Positions 23,131-34,576 of a DNA stretch of 64,000 nt are shown piece by piece. Both the position numbers and the translations under genes were made by a program. The notes beneath the pieces were generated by a model. That model did not search any database. It was not told where the DNA came from and saw only the letters and a list, made by a program, of their open reading frames with translations. Each line of letters begins with the position of its first letter. Position 1 is the stretch's first letter. Source of the stretch: Chondrosia reniformis (lineage: Eukaryota > Porifera > Demospongiae > Chondrillida > Chondrillidae); NCBI GenBank assembly GCA_947172415.1, contig OX359194.1, positions 5,952,001-6,016,000 on the forward strand, written 5' to 3'.

Positions 23131-23871
23131 GCCTATGGCCATTCCATATAGCCTTATCCTTGGCTTATGCATTTATGCAGTCCTAGTTAGCCATGGCTGA
23201 TATGAGTGAAGTACATATGTGAAAAACTCTGGAAAGGGGGCTGTGCAAAAATCTATTAGTGCATAATTGAACACCCTTTGAAACTTTGTTGATTTGATCC
23301 TGTGCCAGGTACCAAAGCATACCAAAGGGATGTAGTGAATACTTACATATATTGGTCACACAAGTGCAGTTCTCACTGGAAAAACCATAGGTACACAGGC
23401 AATAACAGGTGATCGCCTTTTAATTGGCAAAACCCCAGCAATGCATCACTTAAGAACTAACAGTGAATGAGTAAATTGTATTGTCACATATTGTGTGGTT
23501 AATGGTAATTATGGTGGCTATCATATTATACACTTCAAATTCCCTCATGCACCTCAAGCGAAGAGGTGAACAAGGCAATATAACAAGAATAACACTTACA
23601 CACATACGCAGACATACATACAGACAAATGTTATACATACACACAGAGAGGAAGAGAAGCACGCAAACACACAGATAGATACACACAAACACCAAAGAGT
23701 GATTGCAACTAAGCAGGCACTCAGAGACTCAAGCAAGCCTCTTTGTAACGATGCCTCCACTGTGGTTCGCATGTGAGATCTGCCAGCAGGTGGTACCATA
23801 CAATGTCAAGTTGAACATATAAGTATCCTAATTATTGAGACTCAGCAATAATTGTATTTAAAACAAAATTG

Positions 23872-23900
23872 GACGTTTCGACCCAGAGGTCTTCATCAGC
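23872..23900 (-). ncRNA. Hammerhead-ribozyme-like catalytic core
   Basis: On the minus strand CTGATGA is followed by a 4-bp stem (GACC/GGTC, loop TCTG) and then GAAAC, the order expected for the hammerhead core, stem II and GAAA box. Similar motifs are known from Penelope-like elements and retrozymes. Stem III and the cleavage site could not be assigned with confidence, so activity is doubtful. A degenerate version occurs near 40850 (+). Confidence 0.45.
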
Positions 23901-26073
23901 ATTATGCAATAAAGCACTAGATGTATCACCCTTGTGATTGGAATGATCCAACTCCTGGTCCATGATCCATGTGATCCGTGCTGTACAACATCCCAACTTG
24001 TTATCTGATTCGTGATAGCTGAATTTGCTCTGTGATTTCATTTAGCCTTCAGGTTTAGTAAACTGAAAGCTAAATATGGACTGACCACATGGTACACTGA
24101 CCCGGTGCTATATATTAGGTATGGATCAGGTTGGTGTTTTGTGTGTTCAAATCCAATGGCCATACCCTTAGACCTAGCACACATACATAGCGTCTGTAGT
24201 GCCCCACAAGGCCAGATGTGCACACAAAGAATGTTTGTACATGTGTGTGGTGTGGTGTAATTGTCACACTGCATTACCATTCTTATATACGTAACTCATA
24301 CGTCATGGATGTACACGTTAAACTAGGGTGTATTATTAAGCCAGATTAGTGGGTATATACCCAATGTGTTGTAAGGTATGCACCAGATTGTAGCCTTGTG
24401 TGACTGCTGTACAGTAAGTTCGAAGGAGTTGACCCATGTGTTATATATATACTCCTACTACTCCTGAAAGGTTGAGATACTATCTAAACTAGAAAGAATT
24501 GATCCACAATGCTGAAAGGAGACACAAGGATGTACCAACTGGAGACATGCAAGTGATACCACCCATTCCCTTATTCCATTATTAGTTATCTCTAATAGCA
24601 ATGCGCTGAACCTGCAACCAGAACTATAAACAGGTGCCTTTCAGTATCAGGTATTTTTCAACACCATATCCTTTCACATATTGGATTTCCAACACATGTC
24701 TAGGGGTGTTTGATGTCTGATAATCTGAACCTCTAGAGAGGTGTGGGAAATCCAATAAGTGAAAGGTAACCTCTTGTGACCTATTACACCCACACACCCA
24801 CAACTTGCTAATGTGATTCATAGGTAATGGAGGGGGGCTTCATCCTTTCCTACTTGAAAAGCAGGGCATATAAACCAAGGTATACTACATGCTCAATATA
24901 TTAAAAATAGATATTTCTGAACATGGCCATGACTTACAACAGAGCAAGATTAGAGCTAGGGGTTCAACAAAGCCCACCATAAGGTAAAACTCAGCTGAAA
25001 TTGATGTACTCGTTCAATTATTCTTGATTCTAGGTAGGCAAGTACGTACCTTCATGCAACTATATAACACTGTATACACATCACCACATTTGACACCTAA
25101 CCAAGCTCATGACGCTTTCCATAAGAAGTGCAGGTTCACCCATACAATATTCTGTAAGTAAACTGTATTATTACACTTGGTCAAAAGACAGTCATTCTTG
25201 TTCCTTTAGGTTCTACTTCATCTTTGCACTGGAGTCCTTATGGGACCATGGACTGCATGCATCCACTCGTATACTTTGTATCTACATATTAGACACACAA
25301 TAGCAGTTCCTATAGCTTTTTGTGTTCTTTCATAAGTATCATCATCGTTATCATCTAGCTTCTAGGTCCATATATAAGATGTTATGATGGCACATCCTCA
25401 TGCAGGACATGGTGAGAAAATTACCACACCAGCTATGCTGATCAGAACAGTGATTGTTATTAGTACAAGTGAATCACAGCTGATGTGTATGTATGTATAA
25501 GGCATCCTATATACAGGCAATGAGGCACATAAACAATGATTTTGACAATCTGTGCGAAGACGATAAGTTAGTTCTAGTTCTGGACAAGGGATGCCAGCAT
25601 TTGTCAATACTGAAGAGTATTATGAAGATGTGGACTGCTCAGTTTTAGTTATGAAGCAATGGCCTTCTTTTGTTGTTGCTGAACTGACTGTTGAGTGTAT
25701 GTATTATTGTATTACTCAGACATATGTTTGTTATTATTTTGTGCCTCAAAGGGCAGTTTGGCCCTAGTGCTGGTGAGCATGTAGCAAAGTAGTAGTAATA
25801 ATAATAATATACCCCCAAAAGATACATGCATATAGATGTAGTTGAAGCCACCTCTCATAATCATGTTTCCTGACATATCCCATAAGAGCAATTGACATAC
25901 TAACCCATATCTATGGCTACGGCTTCAAGATGAAGAGGCCATCCTGAATGTTTAGGAAAGAAATGTGCCTTGCTTCTTCTGCCCCTGAAAATGTTTCAAA
26001 TTCCATTAATTTTGAATCAGAATACATACAAATGTCTTGATATACGTGCATGCATAGTTTTGACATGTCATAA

Positions 26074-27030
26074 TCACCATATTAAAGGAATCAGTCCTCT
26101 GCGATACTTTGGGAAGTCTGGAAAATTAGATCTATACCACTTTAGATTGTGTCTTGAACGAGGGATGAAGGTTGCCATGGTGAAGGACCACCACACCAAA
26201 CCTGATAATGACCATGTGGCTATCGCCCAACCAAACCACTCAATTCCTTCACCCAGGTAGTTTGGGTTTACAACAAGTTTAAACAGACAACATTCTGAAA
26301 CAAAATATTTTCCTCCATTTTCTTTATCAAATACCTTTCTGTCGCTATTAATTTCATATTTAGCCTTACTACATCTTAGGTATGCCAGATAACTATCTGC
26401 TGAACGGTTGATTACGAAACCAATTACGAATAAGATCACTCCAATAACGAACCTAGGGTCATAATAATAAACTGGATAGTAGCAGACACTACCAATAAAA
26501 TCTGCATTAATGTAGTGGAAGGGAAGGTTTGCAACTACGTTTGCAACGGGGATGAACAGGGACACTCTGGAATTTCCATATCTCATTAACAGAGGGTGAA
26601 TGGCTGATCTGTGTATAAAATGGATCGTAAAGAGACAATAGAACACGATGTTGACGGGATTTGCAAAGTTTCTGCCAAATACAAAGTATATCACTGAAAA
26701 GAACAGAACGCCCGGAATGCCGTCTGAGAGTATGTGAGCAAGGCGCTGGGGAACGTACAGACGGCCCGTGTGCTTCTCATGGCGACCGTACCGAGCCGGC
26801 TTAATGCTCTGAGCAATGAAAGTCACAATGGCTAATAAGAGAGCTAGACAAACGAGACCCCAATGAACCCAAAACCTTACAAGAACAATGTTCGCAGGAC
26901 TTTGTATAACCGTGTCGTTGATGATTTGATTGTACGAGAAGTCGTAAGGTATCGCCCACCTTAGACTGAAAAAGCTGGGATCGTCCTGGAGACGGAGACA
27001 GGCCTGACTTCGTCCTATAGAAGCACCCAT
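26074..27030 (-). CDS. Steroid 5-alpha-reductase-family membrane enzyme
   Basis: A single exon of 318 residues starting at the ATG at 27030; seven further in-frame codons upstream lack an ATG. There are about six hydrophobic segments. The C-terminal signature of the SRD5A/DET2 family is present: NYLGEGIEWFGWAIATWS, then HNLKWYRSNFPDFPKYRR and a hydrophobic end. Family members reduce delta-4 3-oxosteroids, or related enoyl substrates, with NADPH in the endoplasmic reticulum membrane; the substrate here cannot be read from sequence. Length matches the family (about 250-330). A truncated, deletion-ridden copy lies at 20.2-20.5 kb. It starts about 500 bp downstream of the CCDC24 stop codon on the same strand. 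Absence of introns in an intron-rich region could reflect a retrogene origin. Confidence 0.85.
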   Translation of the reverse strand: MGASIGRSQACLRLQDDPSFFSLRWAIPYDFSYNQIINDTVIQSPANIVLVRFWVHWGLVCLALLLAIVTFIAQSIKPARYGRHEKHTGRLYVPQRLAHILSDGIPGVLFFSVIYFVFGRNFANPVNIVFYCLFTIHFIHRSAIHPLLMRYGNSRVSLFIPVANVVANLPFHYINADFIGSVCYYPVYYYDPRFVIGVILFVIGFVINRSADSYLAYLRCSKAKYEINSDRKVFDKENGGKYFVSECCLFKLVVNPNYLGEGIEWFGWAIATWSLSGLVWWSFTMATFIPRSRHNLKWYRSNFPDFPKYRRGLIPLIW

Positions 27031-27531
27031 TCTATCGAGCTTAGCTTGCAACTCTCAAAAACTAGTTCTTCATATCTCCACATTTAATTGGGCCACACCC
27101 AGTACTACGTCCCGATTCCCGACCTAACCAGCTTTGAATCCGGTCTCCCGGTCGCGCCCTAAATAAATTCACCGTGTACGTAGCTTATACCCTGGTCCCA
27201 AGGCACGTGTAATGTATATTAAACATATAGTTAAGCCGCTGGTCAAAGTTATCTGATCTCAGTAGACAGGCCTTGATTGCACATGGAACTCATTAGATGT
27301 GATGATAAAAAAAAATCGTTTTTCAATACATACATGTGGCCTTAGAACAATACATATAATACATCTACCTATATCAAAATAAAGGCCTCATGCATAACTC
27401 TCATCATATAATATGCATATATGTACCTTCAAGTTAACCTCAAGCTCATATACACGTACATCCATATACAAAGTGCTGATAAAATGTGCATTAAAATAGT
27501 CATACCTGCTTGTAGCTGAATATAATTTAAT

Positions 27532-30500
27532 CTAAGAATTCAGAATATGTTCTACATGTAAAACTTTATGTTGCACGTCTAGTTCTAAACTTTCATCTCC
27601 TTGGTTACGTGCCTTGGCAACCATGGCCCTAAACCTTTGAGCAGTGGAAGGTCTCTTCTCATGGTCACTTCTCCTCACCAAATTCTTATCACTAGTCACA
27701 GAGGACAAAGGTTGGTCAAATTATCTGATCTTTATATTAAACACAGCTGTAAGGTCCAGGGGTGTGGCATATATATAACAAGAACAGTTAAGCTGTGCAG
27801 GGGTGTGGTATATGTGGTGTCTGACCCAGTGGAGAAGAAGATAAAAGAAGGGAAAAGAAGGAAGAAAAGACTCCTGTATCTTCATCTAAAGCTCTCTTCA
27901 GGTTTAGTTCCCCTATAGGCTCTTTTACAGAATAGGCATAGCATGTAGGAAAATGGTATCTTATTATTAGATTTTTCATGCGTATACATAAAAAGTTAAG
28001 CTGTACAGAGGTGTGGCATATATAAAACAAGTGAACCTTTGCATTATTTCTGCCTGCTTGCTATTCTGGTGAGAATCTTCCTGTCCATCAGAAGGGTAGA
28101 CATCTTCCTCCAACTGACTTCGGAACACACGCAACTCTATATAACACATCAAATGTGTAACAGAGGAAGCAAATCTCAACTCTTTACACAATAAACATCA
28201 ATTAAGAGGGAGAGTATGAAAGAGAAGCAATTGTCTAGAATTCAACCCTAGCTGGATGGCTGGTTAAGTCACCACTGCTCTGTCACAATTAAGTACATGT
28301 ATTCTTCATATAAATCAAACTACTAACTACAAATCTAAATTTATTCAGTTAAGCCAGAACATGTTGGTCAGTAGAAACCATCTCCTTTAAAGCAGTCACT
28401 AATATATGTAGATGTAAAGGGACCAACTTCTGGTACAAATCAGTTTCTGGCATATACACAAAGAGATGGACCTCAGATTACGAATGCACTCAGAACATCC
28501 TGACTAGTGACTAATAATGAAATTACAATCAGCTGTCTTCCATTTTAAATTATTATTTTATTTATCTTAGTAAAACAGCATACGTACAACATGTTAGTAA
28601 ACTTACATACATCTAATACGGTACATACGTATATCTAATGGACCATATGTACCTTGTAAGGAAGGCTCCGGTTGACAGGACCTCAACTCCTCATAGTGAA
28701 AGCCTGCCTTCTCCTCAATACATTCCTGTGCATCAGGCAACAGATAGGCAACTTTTAGCCAGCTAAAACTAACCAGTTTACAAATACGTCTATACATAAT
28801 ATGTAAATGGAATAATAGTATATGCATACAAATAATCTGATACACCACTTCTCTTACTACATCTACTTTAGATAAAGGCCTATAGGGAACCAATATGAGG
28901 ATACAAGAGTTTTCTCCTTCCACTTCTCTTCTTCTCTACTGGGCTATCTAATATGTAATTTGTGCATCATCTCATACCTGAAGATACTTTATATCTTCTT
29001 GTCTCTGTTTACATTCTTCTTCTAAAGCTTCTCTGAATATGGAGCAAAAAATACACTTTAAATTTACAATAAATACTGAAAAATGAGGTCACTGATGAAT
29101 TACTTGAATTACCATTGCCATATAACTAATGTATTAGAGAATAGACATACATCTGTGGTTGAAGTTCTTTTGGTCCAAACTTTCTCAAACTCTTATGATA
29201 TAAAAATACTATTCCTAAGAGGCTTTCCAGGAGCAGAACTGAGGCCCAGTAAAACATCAGCAAAAATATTGTCAAATTCCATGATCCAAGCTCTCTACAA
29301 ACTAGACTTACGTGGACCTATGTATGGTACCAATGTATAGACGTAGGTCTACGTTGTAGGAAAATGTACTATGTAGATATCCTAATTTTAAAGTGTTGCA
29401 GTAAATATCATTTTACTGGATTTTCTGAATTGCAGAAACCTTCTATACTATGCATGCAGATTGTAGTCAGTCAGCTAATCCGTTACTAAATTTAGCTAAA
29501 TTAATCCTCCAAATTGCATAAACTTTTCCATTCTGTGTTGAAAACATGTGATTTAAGGGGTAAAAAATAGCTACCTTAAATTCTGTATTACAGCATCAAT
29601 GCCTCCATTTTTGACATTTTGTTCTATAAGTTTGGCTGCATGATCATGGTCTACACTGCTAGCTTGAGGAGGTGTGGTCGATGATGCAACACACCCATCC
29701 CTTGAGCTCACACAAGACACAGGTCTACCACAACTTCCAGTGCTGGAGCATCTGCTACTTCCTGTACACAGAATTGAACAATTACTCTTAATTTATAGAC
29801 ATTTGTAAGCTTTAATAAAATCTTGGTATCTATGAATAACCAGTCTAATCTAACACGCCATTTTTCCACATTCTACATTAGAATAAAAGGCCTATAAACC
29901 TAGTGAGAGCTTTGGATGAGGATATGAGAGCATTCCCGTTCTATTACTCTTCTTCTCCACTGGGCCAGCTAGCTGTTTCTGGGAATTCCACCCTTCATCA
30001 GTGACCCAGGGAGTCTTAGTCTTCTTCTTGAGTACATTTAACAAGAAATCAAAGACTCTTACTCACAGAAGTATTGAACGCTATAACTGCTTCCAAGAGA
30101 ACTGAAGTACATGATATAAATGACACACACCACACGTGTACTTCCACAACCAGATAGGAGAAATCATATAGGAATACCTGTAGAGGTTTGTACAACATAA
30201 TTGACTAAATCGGCTTTCCTAGATTCTGAGGAGTCTTGTCCCAACGAAACACTAGAACAAGGTATAAATGTTGTATTACATACATACATATTATTTAATA
30301 TACACATCAGTGCACAGTTCAATGTAAGTCTTGCACAATAAGTTAAACGTTCTGTCTACAGGTCAATCCACAAAGTTTTAGCTACCAATTCTTACATTTT
30401 GTCTATTTTTCCTTTTTCTTGTAAGTGCTCAATTAGAAAACGTATCTCCTGTACCAGTCGTTCTCGAATGGATGGACACTCTGGTAGCATGGATGGAGTA

Positions 30501-31254
30501 GATCTCCTTTCTTCCAATACGCTATCAGTCTCTTCAGTAAATGCTTTCCAGATCTCAAGTAGTGATTCAGCCTTGAAAGAAAGGCGAAAGTATCATTTGA
30601 GAAAGAAAAGGTCATTCAAACCCCCTAGCACTACCACAATAGAATTACAGTATATGTTTAGTCTGTCGCTGGCCAGACAATTTTGAAGCAATCCAGCATA
30701 CAATATAATGTATGCACATAGCAATAAAGAATTATGAGGCCCTGCTGACAATATGGCTACCTTGTATAACTGATGTAGGCCTAAGGGTTTGTTTGGAATA
30801 TTCTGAAGAATGATGGGCTATTGGCTATTGGCTATATGCATATAACTATTGCACAATCATATTTAATATCAAAAGTGAACAACAAAACAAATGTGTTTAA
30901 GGCCTAACTATTCTACCGTTTACTTGTTCAGTATTTTCTTTAAATTAAAACAAAACATCAAAGTAAGCTAATGTGTGAGCTATCAATTACCAAGCAAGCA
31001 TCCATAAAGTTGAAGTAAAGTTTAAAATTAGCATTTTCAGAAAAATATCCAGACATCAGGTACACTTATTATTATCCAAAATATGTATATATGTCTTCAC
31101 TGCTTGTATATATTGAACCAACCTCTTTATACAAATCTAATGACAGTTCAACCAGAGAGAAGCCTACGACTTTCTGCACGTCGTATAAACCTTCTTTAGA
31201 GCATTTTTCCTGTACCACATACCATAATGGCTTTCGCAGTACAAATGGTTCCAT
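27532..31254 (-). CDS. CCDC24: CCDC24 homologue, coiled-coil protein
   Basis: Eight coding exons: 31254-31123, 30571-30396, 30251-30178, 29761-29575, 29032-28978, 28725-28653, 28136-28037, 27691-27532. Phases agree, giving 318 residues (human about 307). Matches to vertebrate CCDC24 run in order: PLWYVVQEK and VVGFSLVELSLDLYKEV at the N-terminus, IRERLVQEIRFLIEHLQEK in the middle, and IDAVIQNLREALEEECKQR followed by YLQECIEEK in the C-terminal coiled coil. The function of this family is poorly known. The chosen ATG follows an open stretch without a better upstream start. Three R1 repeats lie in its introns. The last exon (a basic region containing RPSTAQRFRAM) is supported by phase and a clean acceptor, but not by recognised homology. 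Confidence 0.8.
27815..27985 (+). repeat. R1 repeat copy, last CCDC24 intron
   Basis: Forward copy lacking the first third: it starts at 'gacccagtggagaagaag' and continues through 'aggtttagttcccctatag' to 'tagatttttcatg'. It is flanked by two imperfect copies of 'gttaagctgtgcaggggtg', which may be a local duplication preceding insertion. Confidence 0.7.
28865..28948 (-). repeat. R1 repeat, short fragment
   Basis: Reverse fragment with 'aggcctatagggaacc', 'gaggatacaagagttttctc' and 'cttcttctctactgggc' between CCDC24 exons. Confidence 0.6.
29875..30035 (-). repeat. R1 repeat copy, CCDC24 intron
   Basis: Reverse copy with 'agtgagagctttggatgag', 'tctccactgggccagctag', 'ttccacccttcatcagtga' and 'gggagtcttagtcttcttc'. 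Orientation is the same as the host gene. Confidence 0.7.
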
Positions 31255-31993
31255 TCTCCGCCGAACAAACACTTGGGAACTTCGGTCTGAAGGTGCAGTT
31301 GTCGGTAGATAGCGTTGCCTTAACTTCCTATACATGCAGCCATTTTTAGAACGGTTTCTCCATTCACAGGACTCGTACATACGTATATGGAAGGCGGAAT
31401 ATATAAATTCCAAGTGACTGTGTAGTATTACTAGGTGTGAACACAGTTTAGAACCTCGCTGTTCACCATTTATCATACCATAGCTATCAAATCACAAAGC
31501 CCAGGGTCACTCTTTAGCTTAGCACGTCCGTGGGCATGTGTACTGCCACGTGACTGATATTCGATTCTGTACCAATGCCATTCTGCTTGTAATGTTTCGT
31601 AGAGCCAATATTTTATAAAGTCAGAAAGTTTGTTTGTGAAGTACCGATCAGTTATGTGTGGATTGCTGATGACAGTATGTATTTGCATTGGATGGGTTGG
31701 TTTATCAATATTATGTGGCAGCAATGCATGTAGTTCTAGCCAATAAGTATCTGCAGAAAAAACTGTCCAAAAAAAGTTGGTGCACTTTTTATTTTGTATC
31801 AATATGCTTAAGCTACGTTGATACCAGTATTGTTTAGTCCCATGTACTCTACTAACATATTTCTGTAAACGCAACATTAATTGTTCAGAGTCCATTGTAC
31901 CAACCATATTTCTTAGCTGTTGCACTGTTAAGGCTGCATCAGATGGATTTTGCTTTAAATATACATTAGCTTGAGTTAATAAATGATGTCTCT

Positions 31994-32383
31994 ATGTCAA
32001 CTGTATATGAAACAAAAAAGGATTATATAGTTCCATGCATGTGAATTGGAATTGGTACTGAAACTAATTAGCATCAGTTATTATTCACTGTACAACACTT
32101 ACCACTCCTCCTACAACTGTATATAATAACTATTGATGCTAAGTTAGTTTCAGTACCAGTTCCAATTCACATGCACTGAAACCTTGCACAATGTTTTTGA
32201 CCACTAAATACATAGCCACAAATTTGGATACTTTTATGACTTTATGACCAAGCTGAAGTAGGAATGGTGTGCCAAAACATAGAAGTGTATGGTTAAGTTA
32301 CTTAAATTTCAGTATATATGCAACTTCTGTAGGATTAGCCTTATCATATATTCACTGTCTTGTTTCAATACTTTTTGCAGTTG
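31994..32383. mobile_element. 390-bp palindromic insertion in the Helitron, 18-bp direct repeats
   Basis: Flanked by ttaataaatgatgtctct at 31976-31993 and 32384-32401. Inside, 32036-32174 is a long inverted repeat ('gtgaattggaattggtactg' against its near inverse 'cagtaccagttccaattcac'). It is followed by an R3-family end including 'ggttaagttacttaaatttc' and 'attagccttatcatatattc'. It is probably a composite of two elements. Confidence 0.7.
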
Positions 32384-32961
32384 TTAATAAATGATGTCTC
32401 TGTCTCATATTTAGAGCCCAGTATGAACACCTATATAGGGTGTGATGCAAACTGCCATATAGTTTTGTTGTTAATTTTTTCAGCAAATTGTATTAAATGT
32501 TTGAAAAACTCTGACATCATGGTGACAGTTCTTTGTAGTTGGATCACTTGTTCCATATGGAAAGTGTTGAAAATACCATTGTTGCCAAACCTTCTGTTTG
32601 TTTGTACCATCATTTGAAGTGGTAGTATTTGGATGCAATTCATCTGTTGTGTTTGTAGGTATCATAATATTGGGGTTATTGAATATTTCTTCAGGTACAC
32701 CATTCTCTGGTAGCTGTTGAACTATAGCATGATCAATAATGATTGACTTCTAAAAGGGATTATGTTGTTGTAACCAAAGTAATGCTTTAAGAACTTCTCT
32801 GCGTATGGTGAAGTCGGTATATGTATCATTGCTACCAGTACAAGAATGGGTAAATCTTTAACATTTTGAGGTAGTTTATTGAGTTATGATTGTACATCTT
32901 GCAATAAGATTAACACATGACGCTTATATCCACGTTGACCACCTTGTTTCTTGTATACATA

Positions 32962-33055
32962 CATCCAAAGCTCTCTTCAGGTTTAGTTCCCCTATAGGCT
33001 CTTTTACAGAATAGGCATAGCATGTAGGAAAATGGTATCTTAGATTTTTCATGTG
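32962..33055 (+). repeat. R1 repeat, 3' half, inserted in the Helitron
   Basis: Starts at 'atccaaagctctcttcagg' and runs to 'cttagatttttcatg'. It interrupts Helitron coding sequence, so R1 was active after the Helitron arrived. Confidence 0.75.
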
Positions 33056-33905
33056 CTATTAACATTTCTTCAATTTGTGTTAATCCTTGCAAGCATTCTA
33101 GATCTGGTGCTGATCCAGGGTTCATGTTATTTGCTGCTGAATATTTTTTAGGGACACTTTTGTCATGGACATACCTATAATTATAGATGGAATTAGTGTT
33201 GGCAGAACGTGATGGCCACATTTCAAGGCATGTATTACAATGGATTTGTTTGTTGATGGAATATTCTCATAATATTGTCTTCTTGTATATGTGGATGCAT
33301 AATTGGATTTTGTGGATGAATTTGTAGATGTGTCTGCAATTGTGTTTGCATTTGATTATATTGTGTATATGTTTGGCTTGATTGTTCTGTTTGTTTTTCA
33401 GTTTGGAGTATTAGATTATCTTACATTTCTGTAATGTATTGATTTTGTTGTAGTGTTATACAAGTAAATAAAAAACTTACAAAAATGATGTTAGAACTAC
33501 AAACACAAGCACTCAATACTTACATAGTTAGGTTGTATTTGTGGATAGCAAGCATTAATCAATTATTTTTCTTCGTTTTACACTAATGTCAATTGTTTCA
33601 TCATGCTGTGAATGTGATGAACTAAGAGATTTACCAGGTGTATCTGAGAAGATACTGAACATAGAATGTAGTTGACATGGCTGTGATTTCCCAGGTTTGC
33701 AATATATACATAACCAGTCAAAATCATCTTTTTGAGCGAGCAGTTTGTAGTCCTCAACAGATATATTAACACATTTTGCATGATACCACATAGTACAGTT
33801 GTCACACAGAATGGCATTATGATTTTCTGCCACTACTTGCAGACATAAAGGGCCTACATCATAGGTTAGTGGGCCATGATTGACTTCAATGTCGCCAGAC
33901 AACAA

Positions 33906-34576
33906 TAAAATATCTAGTGCTATTACAATAGCTTTTTAGCTAGTAAAACTTATGTCGTTTGTGTTTTGATTTAAATGTTCCAATAGAATATATCAACATT
34001 GAAAAAGAATTTCGAATCGAAATCAATGTTAATTTACGGTTATGATGACTAATATGATGGGACTCATCTGAAGCATTTGAATTCTTGCATTTGCAGTTGG
34101 AGAAAAGAGGGGAGCAGCTAATGGCCAAAGTAACCAACAAAATGTTAAGCACAAGATTAGGATGAAAGGACATTTCCTCTTGAAACATGTAATATGACAT
34201 TATCGTTAAATGTCTGCGAAAATGGACGTCACAGTGGCTGCCCATTTCGGAGACTCGAACAGGGATTGTTAGTAATCGCCTTCCCTCTAAATAAATCGAA
34301 AAATGTGCTCAGCAGGAAAGTTTACACTTTTTGTTGTTTTGATTTCAAGACGTTGGTCATCATCCTGAGTCAATAGAGCTAGTAAATTAATAGTGTCATA
34401 CGTCATACGACTGTGTTATATCATCATATAATGAGTTAGCGGTCTGGCTACACAAGACTAATTAATTAAATGATTATTCAGAGTAATATGTGTAATATGT
34501 ATGTACTATATCTGGGATATAATGATAAAACAGAACCATTTCTGTTATTTGTAACAGAGCTGTCAGATCTTGTCAA
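33906..34576. other. Short intergenic stretch, nothing recognised
   Basis: AT-rich sequence between the Helitron PHD fragment and the proposed last SMARCE1 exon. No gene, tandem repeat or named repeat family was identified. Confidence 0.4.

Larger units (their letters stand above)
22553..26073. other. 3.5-kb intergenic region
   Basis: No gene was recognised. It contains an R1 copy (22915-23130), a hammerhead-like core (23872-23900), an A/C-rich stretch near 23590-23690 and otherwise AT-rich sequence. The 3' UTR of the DRE-TIM gene must lie at its left end, but no AATAAA close to the stop codon was seen. Confidence 0.5.
31473..33905 (-). mobile_element. Ruined Helitron with PHD finger and HUH Rep motif
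   Basis: Reading the minus strand, 33905-33555 encodes a PHD-type zinc finger (ILCDNCTMWYHAKC, then WLCIYC) preceded by GDIEVNHGP, which looks like a damaged 2A-type DxExNPGP motif. Then 33221-33056 gives NNMNPGSAPDLECLQGLTQI, a hallmark of Helitron proteins. Region 32940-32400 continues the Helitron N-terminal domain with stops. 31925-31473 encodes the Rep section including the HUH motif as HAH in RGSTHAHGRAKLKSDPGL. Numerous stops, an R1 insertion (32962-33055) and a 390-bp insertion (31994-32383) show it is dead. No helicase domain remains; the CCDC24 gene begins about 220 bp beyond. The PHD part could instead come from a LINE. Confidence 0.75.
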
